DNA from: Scleroderma bovista
Lineage: Eukaryota > Basidiomycota > Agaricomycetes > Boletales > Sclerodermataceae
Direction of reading: 5' to 3'
NCBI GenBank assembly: GCA_037178675.1
Contig: JAYMGJ010000536.1
Coordinates: 1-58,463, forward strand
Length of the DNA stretch: 58,463 nucleotides
Shown piece by piece: positions 32,974 to 44,760 of this stretch. Each line of letters begins with the position of its first letter. Positions within the stretch are counted from its first letter, which is position 1. The position numbers were made by a program, and so were the translations under genes. Under the pieces are notes generated by a model. It ran no database searches, had not been told where the DNA came from, and saw only the letters and a list, made by a program, of their open reading frames with translations.

Positions 32974-34390
32974 TCAAGAAATGAAAGAGGCTTCATTGAA
33001 GAGAAGCCCCTGTATCTCCAGACCGTGTGACAGCCCAGGGATGAGGGTATCAGGTCCCCGTATGTTGAGTTTAGCATGATTTTGCCACTACGACGGGGGA
33101 ACGTCATATGGGGAAAATTCGGCATTCATGAGGACTAACCTGATAGATGTACGGTTTAGTTCCCGCTAAGTTCACCACCGTCTTGATTACATAGGGTATT
33201 TCAGCCAAAACATCAACTTTCTCCACAAGTCCCTTTGGTGAGTTGGGATTACCTACGTCCACTGTGAGTGAAGCGGAGATATTTCCAGGGCAATCTCCCA
33301 GCAATGACTCGCCGGCCCACTGGAAGACAAGGGTAGAAGGCTGCTGGTAACCCGTGTCCGGATCGCGAACTGGATTCACATGAGTCGCGCGAGACACAAT
33401 CCTAGACTCCTCTGGCTGCTCCTCATCTGGCCACTTGGTCTCCGCAGTGACTACTGCCAATTTTCCGCCAAGGACCAATGATCCAACGTTCACGGTGACC
33501 CCGCCGGATCCTGGCCCACGACGACCGTGGGTTTCCAAAGTGGTGAACTCCATCTGGATAGCGGATACGCCATCGTGTACGTTACTTTGGAAGGTGGCAA
33601 AGTTCCATCTGGATGCAACCAAATTGGGACGCATGCCTTGTATAGCATGCACCATCATGCCCATGCCCATGGCCGTAATGGCTTGGCCCTTGTGAATGAT
33701 GTGACCGCTGATGGCAGTGCGTGGCCAGAAACGGTGGACGACATAACCCTCGGGTTTGTCTTTGTCACCAAAGTATGAGAATCCCCCTTTGGGGCCATTA
33801 CCGACTTTAAATCCTGGCACCGAAGTAGGGCGCGAGACATCTAGCGATATCTGCAGGTCATCCGAGAGATTGGCACGAATGGTGTACGATTCAGGATAGG
33901 TCAGGTCTGCAGAGGGCTTGAAGGTGACAGAGAATTGGTCTGCTTTGCATGAACGCTTGTCCAGTCCAGGAGGCGGAGTGACAAAATTGGTAACGTTAAG
34001 CGAGCGCCAAATCGTCTCCTTTGTCTTCGGATTGTAAATCTTGCAAGTGAACTGAACGGTGGGATACCACAATCTACTTATTTCGATAAATTCATCCAGG
34101 AGAGAGAGAGAAGCGAGTAAGAAACTGACCCGATAGACGAATGGATGACTTGGCACAAGACTATCGTTTCGTCCTCCAGGAAATGGTAGAATGTCTGGGT
34201 TTCAGTAACAAATCCACCTGAACATGCCCATTCTAGATCTCCAGTTTCCAGTTTCCCAAAATGGTCTGATCTCTCAGAGACGGGGTGAAGGTTGGGCGCG
34301 TTAGGGTCTGTGGTGGTACTACCAAAGATGAAGTTTAAGAATAAATTTCCCCAATGGGCCGTACGGTACTCACAAAAGTGAGGAGAACAT
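32974..34390 (-). CDS. SVF1: Svf1-family protein (survival factor 1)
   Basis: Four exons (34390-34374, 34318-34130, 34073-33140, 33087-32974) join in frame to 417 aa. The N-terminus begins MFSS, and the conserved blocks are GFVTETQTFYHFLEDE, LWYPTVQFTC, VVHRFWPR, GMGMMVHAIQGMRPN, SRWNFATFQS, EIPYVIKTVVNLAGTKPYIYQ and a C-terminal GLLFNEASFIS. This matches yeast Svf1, a two-lobed lipocalin-like protein linked to oxidative-stress survival and, more recently, to ceramide transport between ER and Golgi. Exon 1 is only 17 coding bases. The start ATG has a clean CACCATG context. All four introns or flanks are GT-AG. Confidence 0.92.
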
Positions 34391-34689
34391 GGTGTGGACG
34401 ATTGGACAGGATAAATTGAAAAAAGCTGTCAGCAAAGAGACTCAGAGTGAGACTCTCAAAGCTGAGCTTGTATAGTCTGACAAGTCCGATCGGCTGTCGG
34501 AAGTGGACAACTGTTGTGTAAGCGGTTGTAGTAGTGCTTGTACAATTCGTACTAGACACAACCCTTCCTGTCGGCACTACATACTACGTTGACATTCCAT
34601 GTTCACTGGTAGTACTGAGCCTGATTCAGATGACTCTTTGCAGTGGTTACAACATTTATTTCAAGTACATACCCAGAATCGGGTTATAC

Positions 34690-35020
34690 CTGTGGGTCGC
34701 TGTCGTCGTCGTCGTGGGCCCGTGGACGCATTGACTGCTCACGTCGTTGTCGCCTGATGTTGGTCGCCTTCGTCAGTCGGTAGGTGGGTGGATACTCGTG
34801 AGCGTCCTCACCGCTGATTATCTGATAGCGCCAGTGATGAGTCAATTCCGCCATCGCCTGCCGACCTTGTCGTACATCGTTAGCCCTTTCATCCTCATCG
34901 CCTGATCCGTTTCCAGGTACAATCGTATACAGTGTCGACGCGCGGTAGGCAACTGGTAGGCGAGCATGAGTGTCATTGTGGACATGGCCCCACCTGCCAT
35001 TCCTCCAGGTTGGAGTCTCA
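34690..35020 (-). other. Coding-like exon, unassigned
   Basis: A minus-strand open frame of about 110 codons ends in a plausible donor (GACCCACAG/GTATAAC at 34690). It contains GDEDERANDVRQGRQAMAEL, HHWRYQIISGEDAHEYPPTY and a basic IRRQRREQ tract before an acidic poly-Asp end. The composition looks protein-coding, and the middle block seems familiar from Agaricomycete hypothetical proteins, but I cannot extend it in either direction. It may be a gene fragment. Confidence 0.35.
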
Positions 35021-35594
35021 CATGTTATGTAACACGTGCTGACCACAAGCAAACCAATGATTCAGCATGCTCCGAAGTGTCCAGTACTGGACAGTAAAAT
35101 CTACCGCAGGATCACGTCGATACTCGCTGATTTTCCTGCAGCCTCTCAAAGGAGCCTATTGAGAGTTTGTGTTCATAGTAGGGCCACTGGTCATCTTGAC
35201 TTGGTAAGTTCGAACCTCATGTTATCAGCGCTAAACCTTGCAACATCGCTGGGTTCCAAGAAATGCTCTCGAGCCTCCGACCAACAGCCATGTTGGCAGA
35301 CCAGGCCGAGGAAGGGTAGGCTGTTTCATCCAGATGCCCGCTCGCATCGGCACGCTGTTGGACGCTTCCAGCCCGAAATTTTACCTCCCCATGCCTAGCC
35401 ACATTGTGTGATTTGAACCACAGCGGATTAGAACCCCCGCGTTCTCGTGCAACTTCCGTATCCTTCCAGTTTTTCAGCGTCGTGAACGATAGTGCGATTT
35501 TTGCTGGTTGTTTCACCCTTACCAATGCCAAGCTTTCTCTAGGCAGTGATCGCTCTGTCCTTGTCTGGGATACTGCTGCGGGTGCCACCAGTCT

Positions 35595-35930
35595 TCAGTC
35601 GAATTCAAGTCGACGCGACCGCGAGTGCTTACCTTTTATGACTAGAACCGTTGACCTTGCAGGATTCTTTAATCTCTTAACACGTGGCCTTACTTCCCCT
35701 GTGCGGGTTGTTTTTCCGTTCGTCAAATAAAATTGATCATTGTTAGGTGAATATATTCCCCCCCATGGTTCCCAGGTGGACAATATAGACGGATGGCAGT
35801 AGAGTGCCCCTTTCTTGGGAGAGAAATTCTGGATGATCCAGTCAAATGTGCTAGACAAAATGGTAGCTCCTTCCTTCAAGTTATATGACCACTTTTGCTT
35901 TTGCAGGCAGCAGAAAAATTGCTGGTACAT
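35595..35930 (-). other. Open frame of uncertain status
   Basis: A 111-codon minus-strand frame containing STFDWIIQNFSPKKGALYCH and SILSTWEPWGGIYSP. It abuts the broken P450 at 35940. I recognise no family and see no supporting exons. It could be a fragment of an inserted element or chance. Confidence 0.2.
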
Positions 35931-35939
35931 GATTTGTTA

Positions 35940-36700
35940 CGGAGGGGTTCAAGAAAGGTTCTGCTTTCAGCAAAGAGGAGCTCATTAAGGCAGCTGGAGC
36001 GACTGTTTTCCTGGGTGAGTTAAGCTACTACGTACATCATCGAGAGTGTGGCTTACAGTTACACGTCCTCAAAGGAGGGTCCGAGGTTGTAAGTTGCAAT
36101 TATCATTCATAGAACATCCCCTGAGGAAATTTACAGACTTCCTCTATCCTCCTTGTCTTTCTTCTAGCTATGTTTTTACATCCGCAGGTGCAAACGAAAG
36201 CTCAAGAAGAGAGCGACCGGGTAGAATCTCCCTTACATTGAAGCAGTGCTTATAGAGACTCCAAGGTGGCACCTGCTGTTCCCCTATGTAAGTACCTTCA
36301 TGGTCTTGAGGGATAAATCGAAATGCAAAACTCACTGGTCCAGCATGGCCCATGTATATATTTGAAGGCATGTACTTTTTAAAAGGCAGGTAAACTACTA
36401 AGTCACGTTGCTGCTCGTGTCGAGCTTCCGTGCAAGTAATCGCCCACATTTGGTATGCAATATTATCGGCGACTCCTAATCGAGCTGCTCACACAATGAC
36501 TCGGGACGAAACGCATTTCCCAGACCTCGCTGGGCTTAGTCACATAGATACCTCACACCTGAGGAGCAAGTCATGGAACCCGGCGTTCGGTTTCGGAAGG
36601 TTTGGCTACGATGTAGGTGACGAACTTAAATTTCACAGTCGCATTTGCCCAGATAGGCACTTGCAAGAAACAGCGTTATTGTCATACCTTGTGTATTGAG
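35940..36700 (+). pseudogene. Broken cytochrome P450 copy
   Basis: Scattered P450 segments occur in order on the plus strand: KGSAFSKEELIKAAGATVFLG with a donor after it, MFLHPQVQTKAQEESDRV, IETPRWHLLFPL, MTRDETHFPD and NPAFGFGR. They correspond to the I-helix region, the following helix, the ExxR/meander approach, the post-meander block and the start of the heme loop. The Cys-containing end of the heme loop is missing, and frames shift between segments. No N-terminal half is visible. It lies about 3 kb downstream of the intact P450, with SVF1 between them. Confidence 0.65.
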
Positions 36701-36961
36701 AAAGCCAGAGACAAAGCTGGTAATGGCATTCCAGTCATCCAGAGTATATGTCAGGCCTGTACAAGATCCATGCCTTCGCACTACCTGATAAATGTACATG
36801 ATATGCCATCTTATGCGTTATCGAGGCGTATTAGTCGCCATTGGCCAAATAGTTGATTCATGCAAGTAGCGGCCAAATGTAAGAATAGGTCGAGTTGGAG
36901 TCTACAACGTAACCAGCCGAATCTGTCCTGAGGTCGCGTGATTTCCACTGCTTCGGTCTAA

Positions 36962-37539
36962 CTTATCCAGTTTTCATCCGCAGGAACTCGGGACGATAAT
37001 TGTATTCCGTGTACAGTAGGTAACGTTAGAGGTAACGGGATGGTCTCTTCCTGGAAGTGACTGTTTTTGGGGTAGAGATTGGTTTCCCACTGATTCACAT
37101 GTATATCTTTAACCGAAAGGTCTCTGCGAGGGCCACGTACCAAATATATGGCACCTCACGGGAAACTTAGGTGTCCACGGCAAGAGGATCAGTGAGAGTA
37201 GCGGCAGGCGCATGAACTAGCATAATAAAGATGAGGCTACGCACTCGATATCCTGTTCCATCGCAGTGAATGCGCTATGGTGATATGGGAGAGGGCGTCA
37301 TATTTCCGAAATTGATTGGGGCATTTCTTACCAAAAATTTCATATCGATAACCTGTGTCACGGGATCCGAACAATGAACATGTTGCACCATTGCTGTCCT
37401 TATATGATAGCTGACCTATGCACCAGAAGGGAGGCTCGGCTAATGCATGACCCTCAAAGTAAAAGTGGGCGAGCATATTTGGAACCAAACCACGTTGCAT
37501 CACGCCCTTGATTTTGGTCACCAACAGGGAAACGACCAT
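36962..37539 (-). pseudogene. Possible multi-exon orphan gene or its remnant
   Basis: Two minus-strand coding-like blocks are visible. The first (37539 down to about 37310) has GLVPNMLAHFYFEGHALAEP, FWCIGQLSYKD and GYRYEIFG followed by a GTAAGA donor. The second (37140-36962) has DLSVKDIHVNQWETNLYPK, PLPLTLPTVHGIQLSSRVP and ENW. They resemble successive parts of one Agaricomycete protein family I cannot name. The linker between them (about 37143-37250) does not read through cleanly. I cannot tell a real gene with a missed exon from a decayed one. Confidence 0.35.
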
Positions 37540-39023
37540 TCGATCCTCGACGACGGCGCTCGCACTATAACCACAGAGTTGTCGCGTTATGTTTGATCAC
37601 GGAGTTAAGAATCCACCCCTTTTATAGTTTCTCTTTTGAATTTTCCTGTGCTTTATTCCGGTATGGTGAAGGGACGCCGTGGAAGTACGCTCGGCTGCAG
37701 ACTCAGATAGACGCATTTCAAACCGTTCATTGCAAACAAGCATTGGCGTGGTGTTCTCATTGCCACCTTGGTCACGATTACTGCATATTTTGAAAGCAGT
37801 CCCCTTGCGCGGCAATGAGAAAGAAGACCCCAGATAAAAGCAATTTACCTTGGGAAAAGAAGCATTGACTCTTGTTGGAAAAGTACGGCAAGACAGCCTC
37901 GAGATTCACATGTCGAATAGCGGGAGATCTTACAGAGCTCTGAGTGATAATAGAGGGTCAGTGGCCTCTAAGTCCTGCGGCTTGACATGAGGGTTCACCT
38001 GTGCGAAACGATCGATTGAAGATACCTGACACAGGATATGATATAGGTCCTAGGAAGTCTCAACCGCAGTAGGGCACCGCATCTTGCAGGATGGGGTGTG
38101 TTACTTGGTCAAGCTTCAAGATCGGAGGGTTGCAACGTTCCAGCACAGCATCAAAGGAGTAGTCACAGTTAGAGAAACTTCAGAGCCATGAACGGGACCT
38201 GCTGCTTGCTTAGGGGGCGGAATCTGAGACCAAAGTAGATAAGGCTATTAGGCGGAGGCTTCTCAAATGATAATGTTTCACCAATATGAAGGAACTCTAG
38301 ACCTGGGCGAGTCAACCGTGGCAATTCGGGAGCTCTTGATATTTCCAAATGAATCGGGCATGGATTTGCTGTGTTCTACTTGCTAGATTCACCTTCAATA
38401 CGCCCGCAGAAGCACGGGGCTTGAAGAATGCGGAAGTGAAGGTGTCCATGTAAGTACAGCCTCTAAGAGATGGAGAGCGGCTGACTTTAATGACCTATAT
38501 GTCGGAAGCGACTGATTGTGGACAGGTGAAGTGGGCTTGCCATATTGTCGCGTGACTACAACGATGGGCGTAGGAGGTGATAGGCATCGTGGCCGAAGGC
38601 GGCCTCGCACTTGAAACGCGCAGATGGCGTGTTGGACTAGCATCGGGTGTGAAGAAGGGCACCAGAGAGTGCCCTAATGAGCGCCTGGCTCGTCAGCACG
38701 ACCATATTGGGTCCCTCATCGACCCCCACGTATATCCCGAAGATAATTTTAATCGTTGACAATGAGGCCCTGTCTATTTGAATCTGACTTCGAGCATGGA
38801 AGTAAGCAGAAAACCGATGCAAGCTTGCGCGTGCGACTGCAAGGAAATCATCGACGTTGGCCCCAGGTTGCAGCGCGTCACGGCGACTTGTCAAGACGGG
38901 TGCAGTTGCAGCCTGGCACATGTAAGTCCGTGCACGTTGGACTGATCTTTCACTGATACAGCATGAGACTGAGCCCGTCTTACTTATTTCTTCTTTGTCC
39001 AGGTCCAGCGTTCTCCCCACCGA
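37540..39023. other. No supported gene (1.5 kb)
   Basis: Only short overlapping open frames are present. A piece near 38399-38452 (NTPAEARGLKNAEVKVSM followed by a GTAAGT donor) looks coding-like but stands alone. Confidence 0.4.
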
Positions 39024-40078
39024 ATGTTACCCTCCGGTGATCACCTCTTCGCTGGCGAGAAGGCTCAACAACAACCAGTTAAGCTCATGGAGGAACCTCT
39101 TTGCTCGGCCGGTGGTCAGTACTCCCTTCGCTACCATCTACAATGTCCACCTCATTCGTCTCTTTCTCTCGTTTGAATTCAGGCCATAGCCTCTCGTCTG
39201 CTTCTTCTACAGAGGTTGGTATTTCCTTCTCACTGTACGGTTTCGCATACCTGGTCGCGCTCGCCAGATTCCCTCTTCCGCTTGCCATCGTGCTAACATC
39301 CTCCCTGTCCACACAATCACAGATTTTAGGAACGCCGTTTGACATCGGTTCTCAACGATTCGAATATCCATTCCCCCAAACCCAGGGTTCTCCAACCGAC
39401 CCCTTTAGGCCCTTGTCGTCTTCCATGAATTCTCCGACCCACACGAATTTACCCCATTGGCCTATACATTCTGCCCAGTCTTTCCTGTTGTCGGCTCCTC
39501 CCCTATCCCGGATGAAAGCTCATCCCAAGCTTCAATCCGCCAATGCACGGGAACCCCCAGTGCCTCCTGGACTAGTGAAAAGGCTCAGTGCTGGCCTCCA
39601 CTACCAAACTTCGGAGGAATCAAGCGACGGAGGCGATCCCGTGCCGAATAATCGACTTGCTACGCGCCCTACTGTGAAGCCCTCGGATGTGGGCTTGCAA
39701 CGCACTCCCTTCATTGACAACCACAAGCTTCCTAAAGCGGTCAAGCACAAAGGTTCCGTGCGGGATAATGCATCCTCGGACCATGTATCTGCAGAGGAAC
39801 CCCCAACACATCCTAGTCGATCGGAGACACTCGTAAGCTCGTCCACGGTAAGTCAATCCACACCCACACTTAGAAGATGGATCGGAACTTATGCGTTCCT
39901 TGCCGTTTTCGGACTGCGTTACCCTTTCATATCTGTACACTTAAATTGCCATCAGCTACGCCAGGAAAGGGTGATCGGTCGGATCCACGACGGGGACTTA
40001 TCCATCCTAACCTATGGCCAAACTCTTGTTATTCGTCGTGCGTATCTGTTCCCGCCTCAAAGCAACTACGAACCCTAA
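39024..40078 (+). CDS. Orphan Ser/Pro-rich protein
   Basis: Exons 39024-39111, 39183-39214 and 39323-40078 join in frame to about 291 aa, with GT-AG introns of 71 and 108 nt. The N-terminus (MLPSGDHLFAGEKA, then LCSAGHSLSSASSTE) and centre are Ser/Pro-rich without known domains. Near the end there is a hydrophobic stretch (TYAFLAVFGLRYPFI) that might be membrane-associated or might be read-through into the 3' UTR. A start at 39143 in one longer exon is an alternative. I recognise no family. The long frame on one strand is the main evidence. Confidence 0.5.
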
Positions 40079-40559
40079 AATCAGCCCGCCAAGTACTCCA
40101 ATGGATTTGGAGCTTTCTTCTAGGGTTCTTCTCGTCTTAATACTGGGGTCTTGTGGGTTACAATCGGCAAGTTGAAAACAGGCATCATGTCAGCTTTGAA
40201 TCGAAGCATGTTGGAATAGGTGTTCATTCGCATCCATCAACATATCGGGCTTTCATTGTATCATATCGCACACTTCTCGCATTCACTCATTTACACGTAT
40301 ATGTCAAGTTTAACCAGCACGTGCGCGACTCCGCAGCTGCCTCCACCCTCACTGGTACCCGTCACCCTCTGCATCTATTTCAAGTGTTGCGTGCTACTTC
40401 TCACTCGTTCGGCTTCCCGGTTGATTCTCGATTTCGCGCGCGTTGGTCGCTTTCTTCCGTATCTGCGCCATTGTTGATCAGGGGCGCTCTGTACGACTCA
40501 TACATCTTTTGTGCACATGTATTTTTTGATCTTCCATAACACTGCCTCCGCTGTGCATA

Positions 40560-40730
40560 CGCACGCGCTTTCCTATGCCCCGCAGATATCGATCGATGCT
40601 ATTCTCCGCAGCGCGAGACTGCGAGTCACATACTAGTACTTTATTAGGCGATAATGAACATGGCGAGTTACACTTGACCTGCATGATACTGTGATTCCCA
40701 TGATCCATGGAACATATGCATAGTAAGCGT
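40560..40730. repeat. Repeat module, copy 1
   Basis: Sequence including ATCGATGCTATTCTCCGCAG, a following TTAGGCGATAATGAACATG and TGTGATTCCCATGAT. It recurs in altered form at about 47390-47640, 47815-47910, 50460-50770 and 54840-54960, each time near the gag-like elements. It may be an LTR-like or target-derived segment. Confidence 0.6.
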
Positions 40731-40984
40731 AGTTTATCCTTGGTAGCAGATACAGTTGTGCATTAGGCTGACTCTAGGTTGTGCTTCGTTACCTACCGTC
40801 AATTCGGATGCATTGATGCCCAACGGCGGTGCCCGTGACACCAGAGATGATGGCAGCACAGCAGCATCCACTGCATCCGAGACAATAAAACCGGGAGTCC
40901 TCGCAAAATCATTAATACCAGGTTGCAACTTCTCCACCTTCACCTGCTTGGCATTCACAGACACAAGCAAACGGCTACAAAGCC

Positions 40985-42280
40985 ATGGCAGAGTATCCTT
41001 CGAACAACCATTGGCAGCAATGGGCGCCTTCCCCATCACAGTCACAATACCCTGCTCCTCCGCAGCCTTCCTATCCAGCCCCCGCAGGCCCACCACCAGG
41101 TTCCAGCAGCCAGCACGGATACACCCAACCGCATCCTCAGGGGGCGCCACCGGGATACCAACCACCACCTAGTGATTACCCTCAGGATGAAAAGGCCTCA
41201 GGGGGGTACGTACCACATCCACAGGGCTCTCCCTACCCGGCCGCTGCCTCTGTCCCCGCCAACATGCCAGTATACGATTACGGGCCCGCTGGTGATAGTC
41301 CATCGTATCATGGCGAGCGTGCATCATCCTCCGGGTCAAACGGAAACGGTGGCCTGTCTCTTGCATCGTTCTTCGGCAACAACGGGCCACCGCCCTCGTG
41401 GCAGCGCCCACCTGCACCCCACATGTCATTTAACCAATTCCCACCCATGTGTCTGATTTCAAACGGGAAAGAGTTGACGAAAGGCTTCCCAGAACTGCCG
41501 CCTCCTTGCCAGCTCGCGCCGCACCCTTTTTCGACTCATGATGTAAACGAGGACGATTGGAAACGGCGAGTCTTCACGCGATCAGGTCCATTACGCATGC
41601 TGAATGCTTCACAGGTTCTTGGCAGACGTGAAGAAAGGTGCTTCCCTGACCCCTGGACAACGTATCAAGTCCAACGTTATCCCTCTCGTTGCTGGATTGA
41701 GCTTCATCGGTACGATCGTTCATTTATGTCAGGAGGTGCACCCTAGTAATACCCAGCCTCAGGAGGGCTCTTCATGACCAATGCAATCGAAAAGAGAATG
41801 AAGGTCAAGAATCGGACAGCCGCAGGCGATGTCGTTGATCACTGGAACCACGTGCGTCACCATCCGTTCCTCCTGCTCCGTTTGCTAAAGCATTTGTCAT
41901 AGTATTTCTTCAATCCCCGTAGGATGGAAGCCGTGCTGTGCCAGGGTACCCAACGATTGAGCGGGCGCGAAGGATCCGCTCCTGTGGGAGATCCGTATCA
42001 GCGACACATGGCGAACGGCCTGCGGCAACGCAGCAGGTCGTCTTCTTCTTCTTCTTCTTCTTCCTCCTCTGATTCAGAAGGTCATCGGCATGGTAGCCAC
42101 TCCCACGCCCACGGCCGTACCGATTACAAGTCACAGAGGCGGGCAATGAAAGCCGAAAGAAGGGCAGCCAAACATGCAAGGCGTGACGAAAGGCGTGCGA
42201 GGAAGGCCGAGAGGCGGGGGAGGAGGGCCAGGGGCGAAGACCAAGTACCCTACCAACTTTTCATTCAACCCATTCAGTGA
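40985..42280 (+). CDS. Agaricomycete orphan protein, Pro-rich with basic tail
   Basis: Four exons (40985-41565, 41615-41709, 41763-41851, 41903-42280) join in frame to 380 aa. The N-terminal half is Pro/Gln/Ser-rich and likely disordered. The conserved core reads FPPMCLISNGKELTKGFPELPPP, HPFSTHDVNEDDWKRF, a hydrophobic segment (VIPLVAGLSFIGG), TNAIEKRMK, DHWNHYFFNPRRMEAVLCQG. A poly-Ser tract and a very basic Arg/Lys/Ala tail follow. Intron 1 (41566-41614) begins with GC rather than GT. The core matches a family I know only as hypothetical Agaricomycete proteins. The hydrophobic segment could be a membrane span. Its function is unknown. A decayed copy of its 3' part lies near 48280. Confidence 0.78.
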
Positions 42281-42519
42281 AAGACTGATCTGATTTCAAA
42301 CGACGTGTAACATCAAAATACTGGATGAATGCGAGGTCGATCCTATGTCTGACTTCAATCTGTGCATAGACTCTAAATTTATCTCTGTTGGAATCTCCGA
42401 GCATCAATTCTGACCTGATTAATATTCTCCAATAAAAGCTTGACCGGAAGTGAGTTGCAGGTGTTATTACGGAGCGCAGGCTAAGTAGCAATTAGAACAA
42501 GCACAGTCGCCGGGGAAGT

Positions 42520-42665
42520 GGTTTGTCCTAAATTAGTGCACGTCTTCGTGAAGCGAGGTGTTGATCAACCGGGTGGGTGTAGGGACAACGGGAATAGAGG
42601 GAAGAACCAGAAGTCAAGCAACTTTTCTAGCGTCAGGAAGGATGTGGATACCGTCCTCCGCGGGT
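42520..42665. repeat. ARP10 upstream segment, duplicated at 48806-48955
   Basis: The 5' flank of ARP10 (CCTAAATTAGTGCACGTCTT onward, through GGATGTGGATACCGTCCTCC) recurs with mismatches and short indels at 48806-48955. Because the flank of the working gene is the older context, I read the 48.8-kb copy as the derived one. Confidence 0.75.
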
Positions 42666-42729
42666 AGTGAGAGTGTGGCTGGAGTCACGTGATATCATAA
42701 GGTCTCCTCGTCCCTTGGCTGGTTCTGCG

Positions 42730-44760
42730 ATGGAGGCTTCATTCTCAGCGACACCCAAGGGAAGAACACCGTCCGCGACGCCCTCGGCGACACCCACAAC
42801 AACCCGGGTTGCAGGTTCCCACATACTTCAGGCATCGCCTCATTACACGACTACGCGCAGGCATTCTTTGTATGGCACCGAAGACCGCGTCGTGATTGAT
42901 CCCGGTTCACGGATCTGGAAAGTCGGGTTCAGTGGTGAAGGGAAACCCAGAGATGTCTTTTATGCAGATGTAGTGGACACTGGGTCCTTGTGGTGTTTGA
43001 CCCGTGCAAGTGATCCCGCGTCAAGGGCTGAGCAAGATAGGCTACTTGAAATCACGATTGAAAGGAGACTGCGTTCAGTGTTCCACGAGTGAGCGCGGAT
43101 ACAAGCTCTCAGTATGTTCCAGCTTAACGTCCTTTGCATAGGTCACTACTCACAGATCCCAAATCTCGTAAGGTGATCTTGGTGGAGCACCCTTTACTCC
43201 CGCTGTACATCAAGGAAATATTTGCCCGTGTTTTGTTTGGTAACTTGCAGGTATGTTCGAGGTTCTAAGCGCTCGTCCGTCTTCTGGATCTGTGAAAGGT
43301 GCCTTCGATATCGTTTGCTTCAAGTCATCTGTTGTCATTGTTGTCGGTCGGTCGAATCACAGGTATAGTGGTCGACTGTGGTCACCTTGAAGCCACTGCG
43401 CTGCCCGTGCGTATCAATGCTGATTCTTTCCCTCCTTCTCCCAGTAACATCCGCAGATTTTCGCCTCTAGACCGCTTTTCCCTCATTTACGAACAACGCC
43501 GCTGGCAGGTTCCCGCCTGGCTTCACACCTTCGGGCCCTCCTCCTTTTGTTCGGAAAATATGCCCCACCTCCGACAAGCCTCAGTGTCGTCAATCCTCCG
43601 CTCGCCAATCGCCTTACACGCGTACCACAGGAAATCCTTACAGATGCCCTTATCGAAGACATCAAAACTCGCTGCTGCTTCGTGGGTAACGTACTGGAAG
43701 CAAACCACGACATCCGTACCTCTTCTTCCGCTCCCGCTTCAGAAACCGACGTGCCCCTCGGCAGTGACCCCGCTATGTCTGAATCGGAGCTCTCTCATGC
43801 CTCTGATGTACCCGAGAGCACGACGTCTTCGCAACAGGCTTCCACAGATCCTGGCAGCGGGTCCGATAGCTCTCTTCAGGCCCTCGCGAATTTGTACATG
43901 AGACATTCAAATGCTACCGATATTCAACTCCGTGTTGTGCCTCCGGTCGCGCAGCAAATGGGTACTGGACGCAGTACCCTCATTGTTCCTGGATGGATCC
44001 GGGAGCGGGCAGCAGAAGTCCTCTTTGAGGGCGGCGATGTCGATGAAAGTAGCGCCGCAGAAGTCCTACTGGATTCTCTTTCCAAAGTATTTCCTCCCCT
44101 CTTTTCAGTGATTTTGCTTAGTTTCCATGCATGACAGGTTCCTGTAGACCTCAGAAGAACAATGGCATCTTCCATACTTGTGACGGGAGGTACGGCAATG
44201 CTACCCGGTTTTATCCCGCGTCTACATGCAGAGCTTCTGCGTGCCATCGAACCGCCTGGACCACCACAGAAGAATTCCCGTAATGGAAAGGCACCTCCAC
44301 CTGTGTACGATCGCTATGCAGCACTCCGGCCGCTCATCCCATATTTTGCGATCCTTAACAATCCTTCTCCGCAAGTGTCGACATTGTCTTCAGAACGTGC
44401 AAATGCCAACGCTGGCAAAGCACCCGCATTCTCACCGGCTGTACTAGCATGGGTTGGGGGATCCCTCTCTGGGTGCGTTGCGATTCGTTCACACGGGTAG
44501 GACGTGCTGCTCAAATAGTTGGATTTTTTGCGTTTAGGGCTCTTAAAACGGGGGGAGTTGAGATTACACGGGAAAAGTGGGATGAAGCATTCTTGCAACA
44601 GGACGACGATGACGATGACGACGACGAGATGGCTGCTACAGCAACTAAGCTGGACCAACCACCGAAAAACATCCTTCCAGACTGGACGAGAATGCCCCTA
44701 TCTGTAGGTGCGCCATCTGCAGCCAAGTCAATATCGACACAGGCTGTTGTTAGAGCTTGA
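42730..44760 (+). CDS. ARP10: Actin-related protein Arp10/Arp11 (dynactin pointed end)
   Basis: Six exons (42730-43088, 43142-43250, 43299-43406, 43457-44086, 44138-44472, 44538-44760) join in frame to 587 aa. Actin-fold landmarks are VVIDPGSRIWKVGFSGEGKP, VILVEHPLLPLYIKEIFARVLF, GIVVDCGHLEATALP, SILVTGGTAMLPGFIPRLHAEL, AVLAWVGGSLSG and GVEITREKWDEA. The short phosphate loops and ACTR10-type VEHPLLP favour Arp10/11 over actin. This subunit caps the pointed end of the dynactin filament, which activates dynein. It is longer than human ACTR10 (417 aa). The extra length comes from a Ser-rich insert between about residues 230 and 310 and a tail with a run of nine acidic residues. I chose the ATG at 42730, but an ATG further upstream is not excluded. 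Confidence 0.85.

Noticed and set aside
40734..41168. 144-codon minus-strand frame opposite the start of the Pro-rich orphan gene
   Set aside because: It mirrors repetitive Pro/Gln codons of the plus-strand gene, which has conserved downstream exons.
42037..42070. CTT/TCT microsatellite as a separate element
   Set aside because: It simply encodes the poly-Ser tract of the orphan gene in frame.
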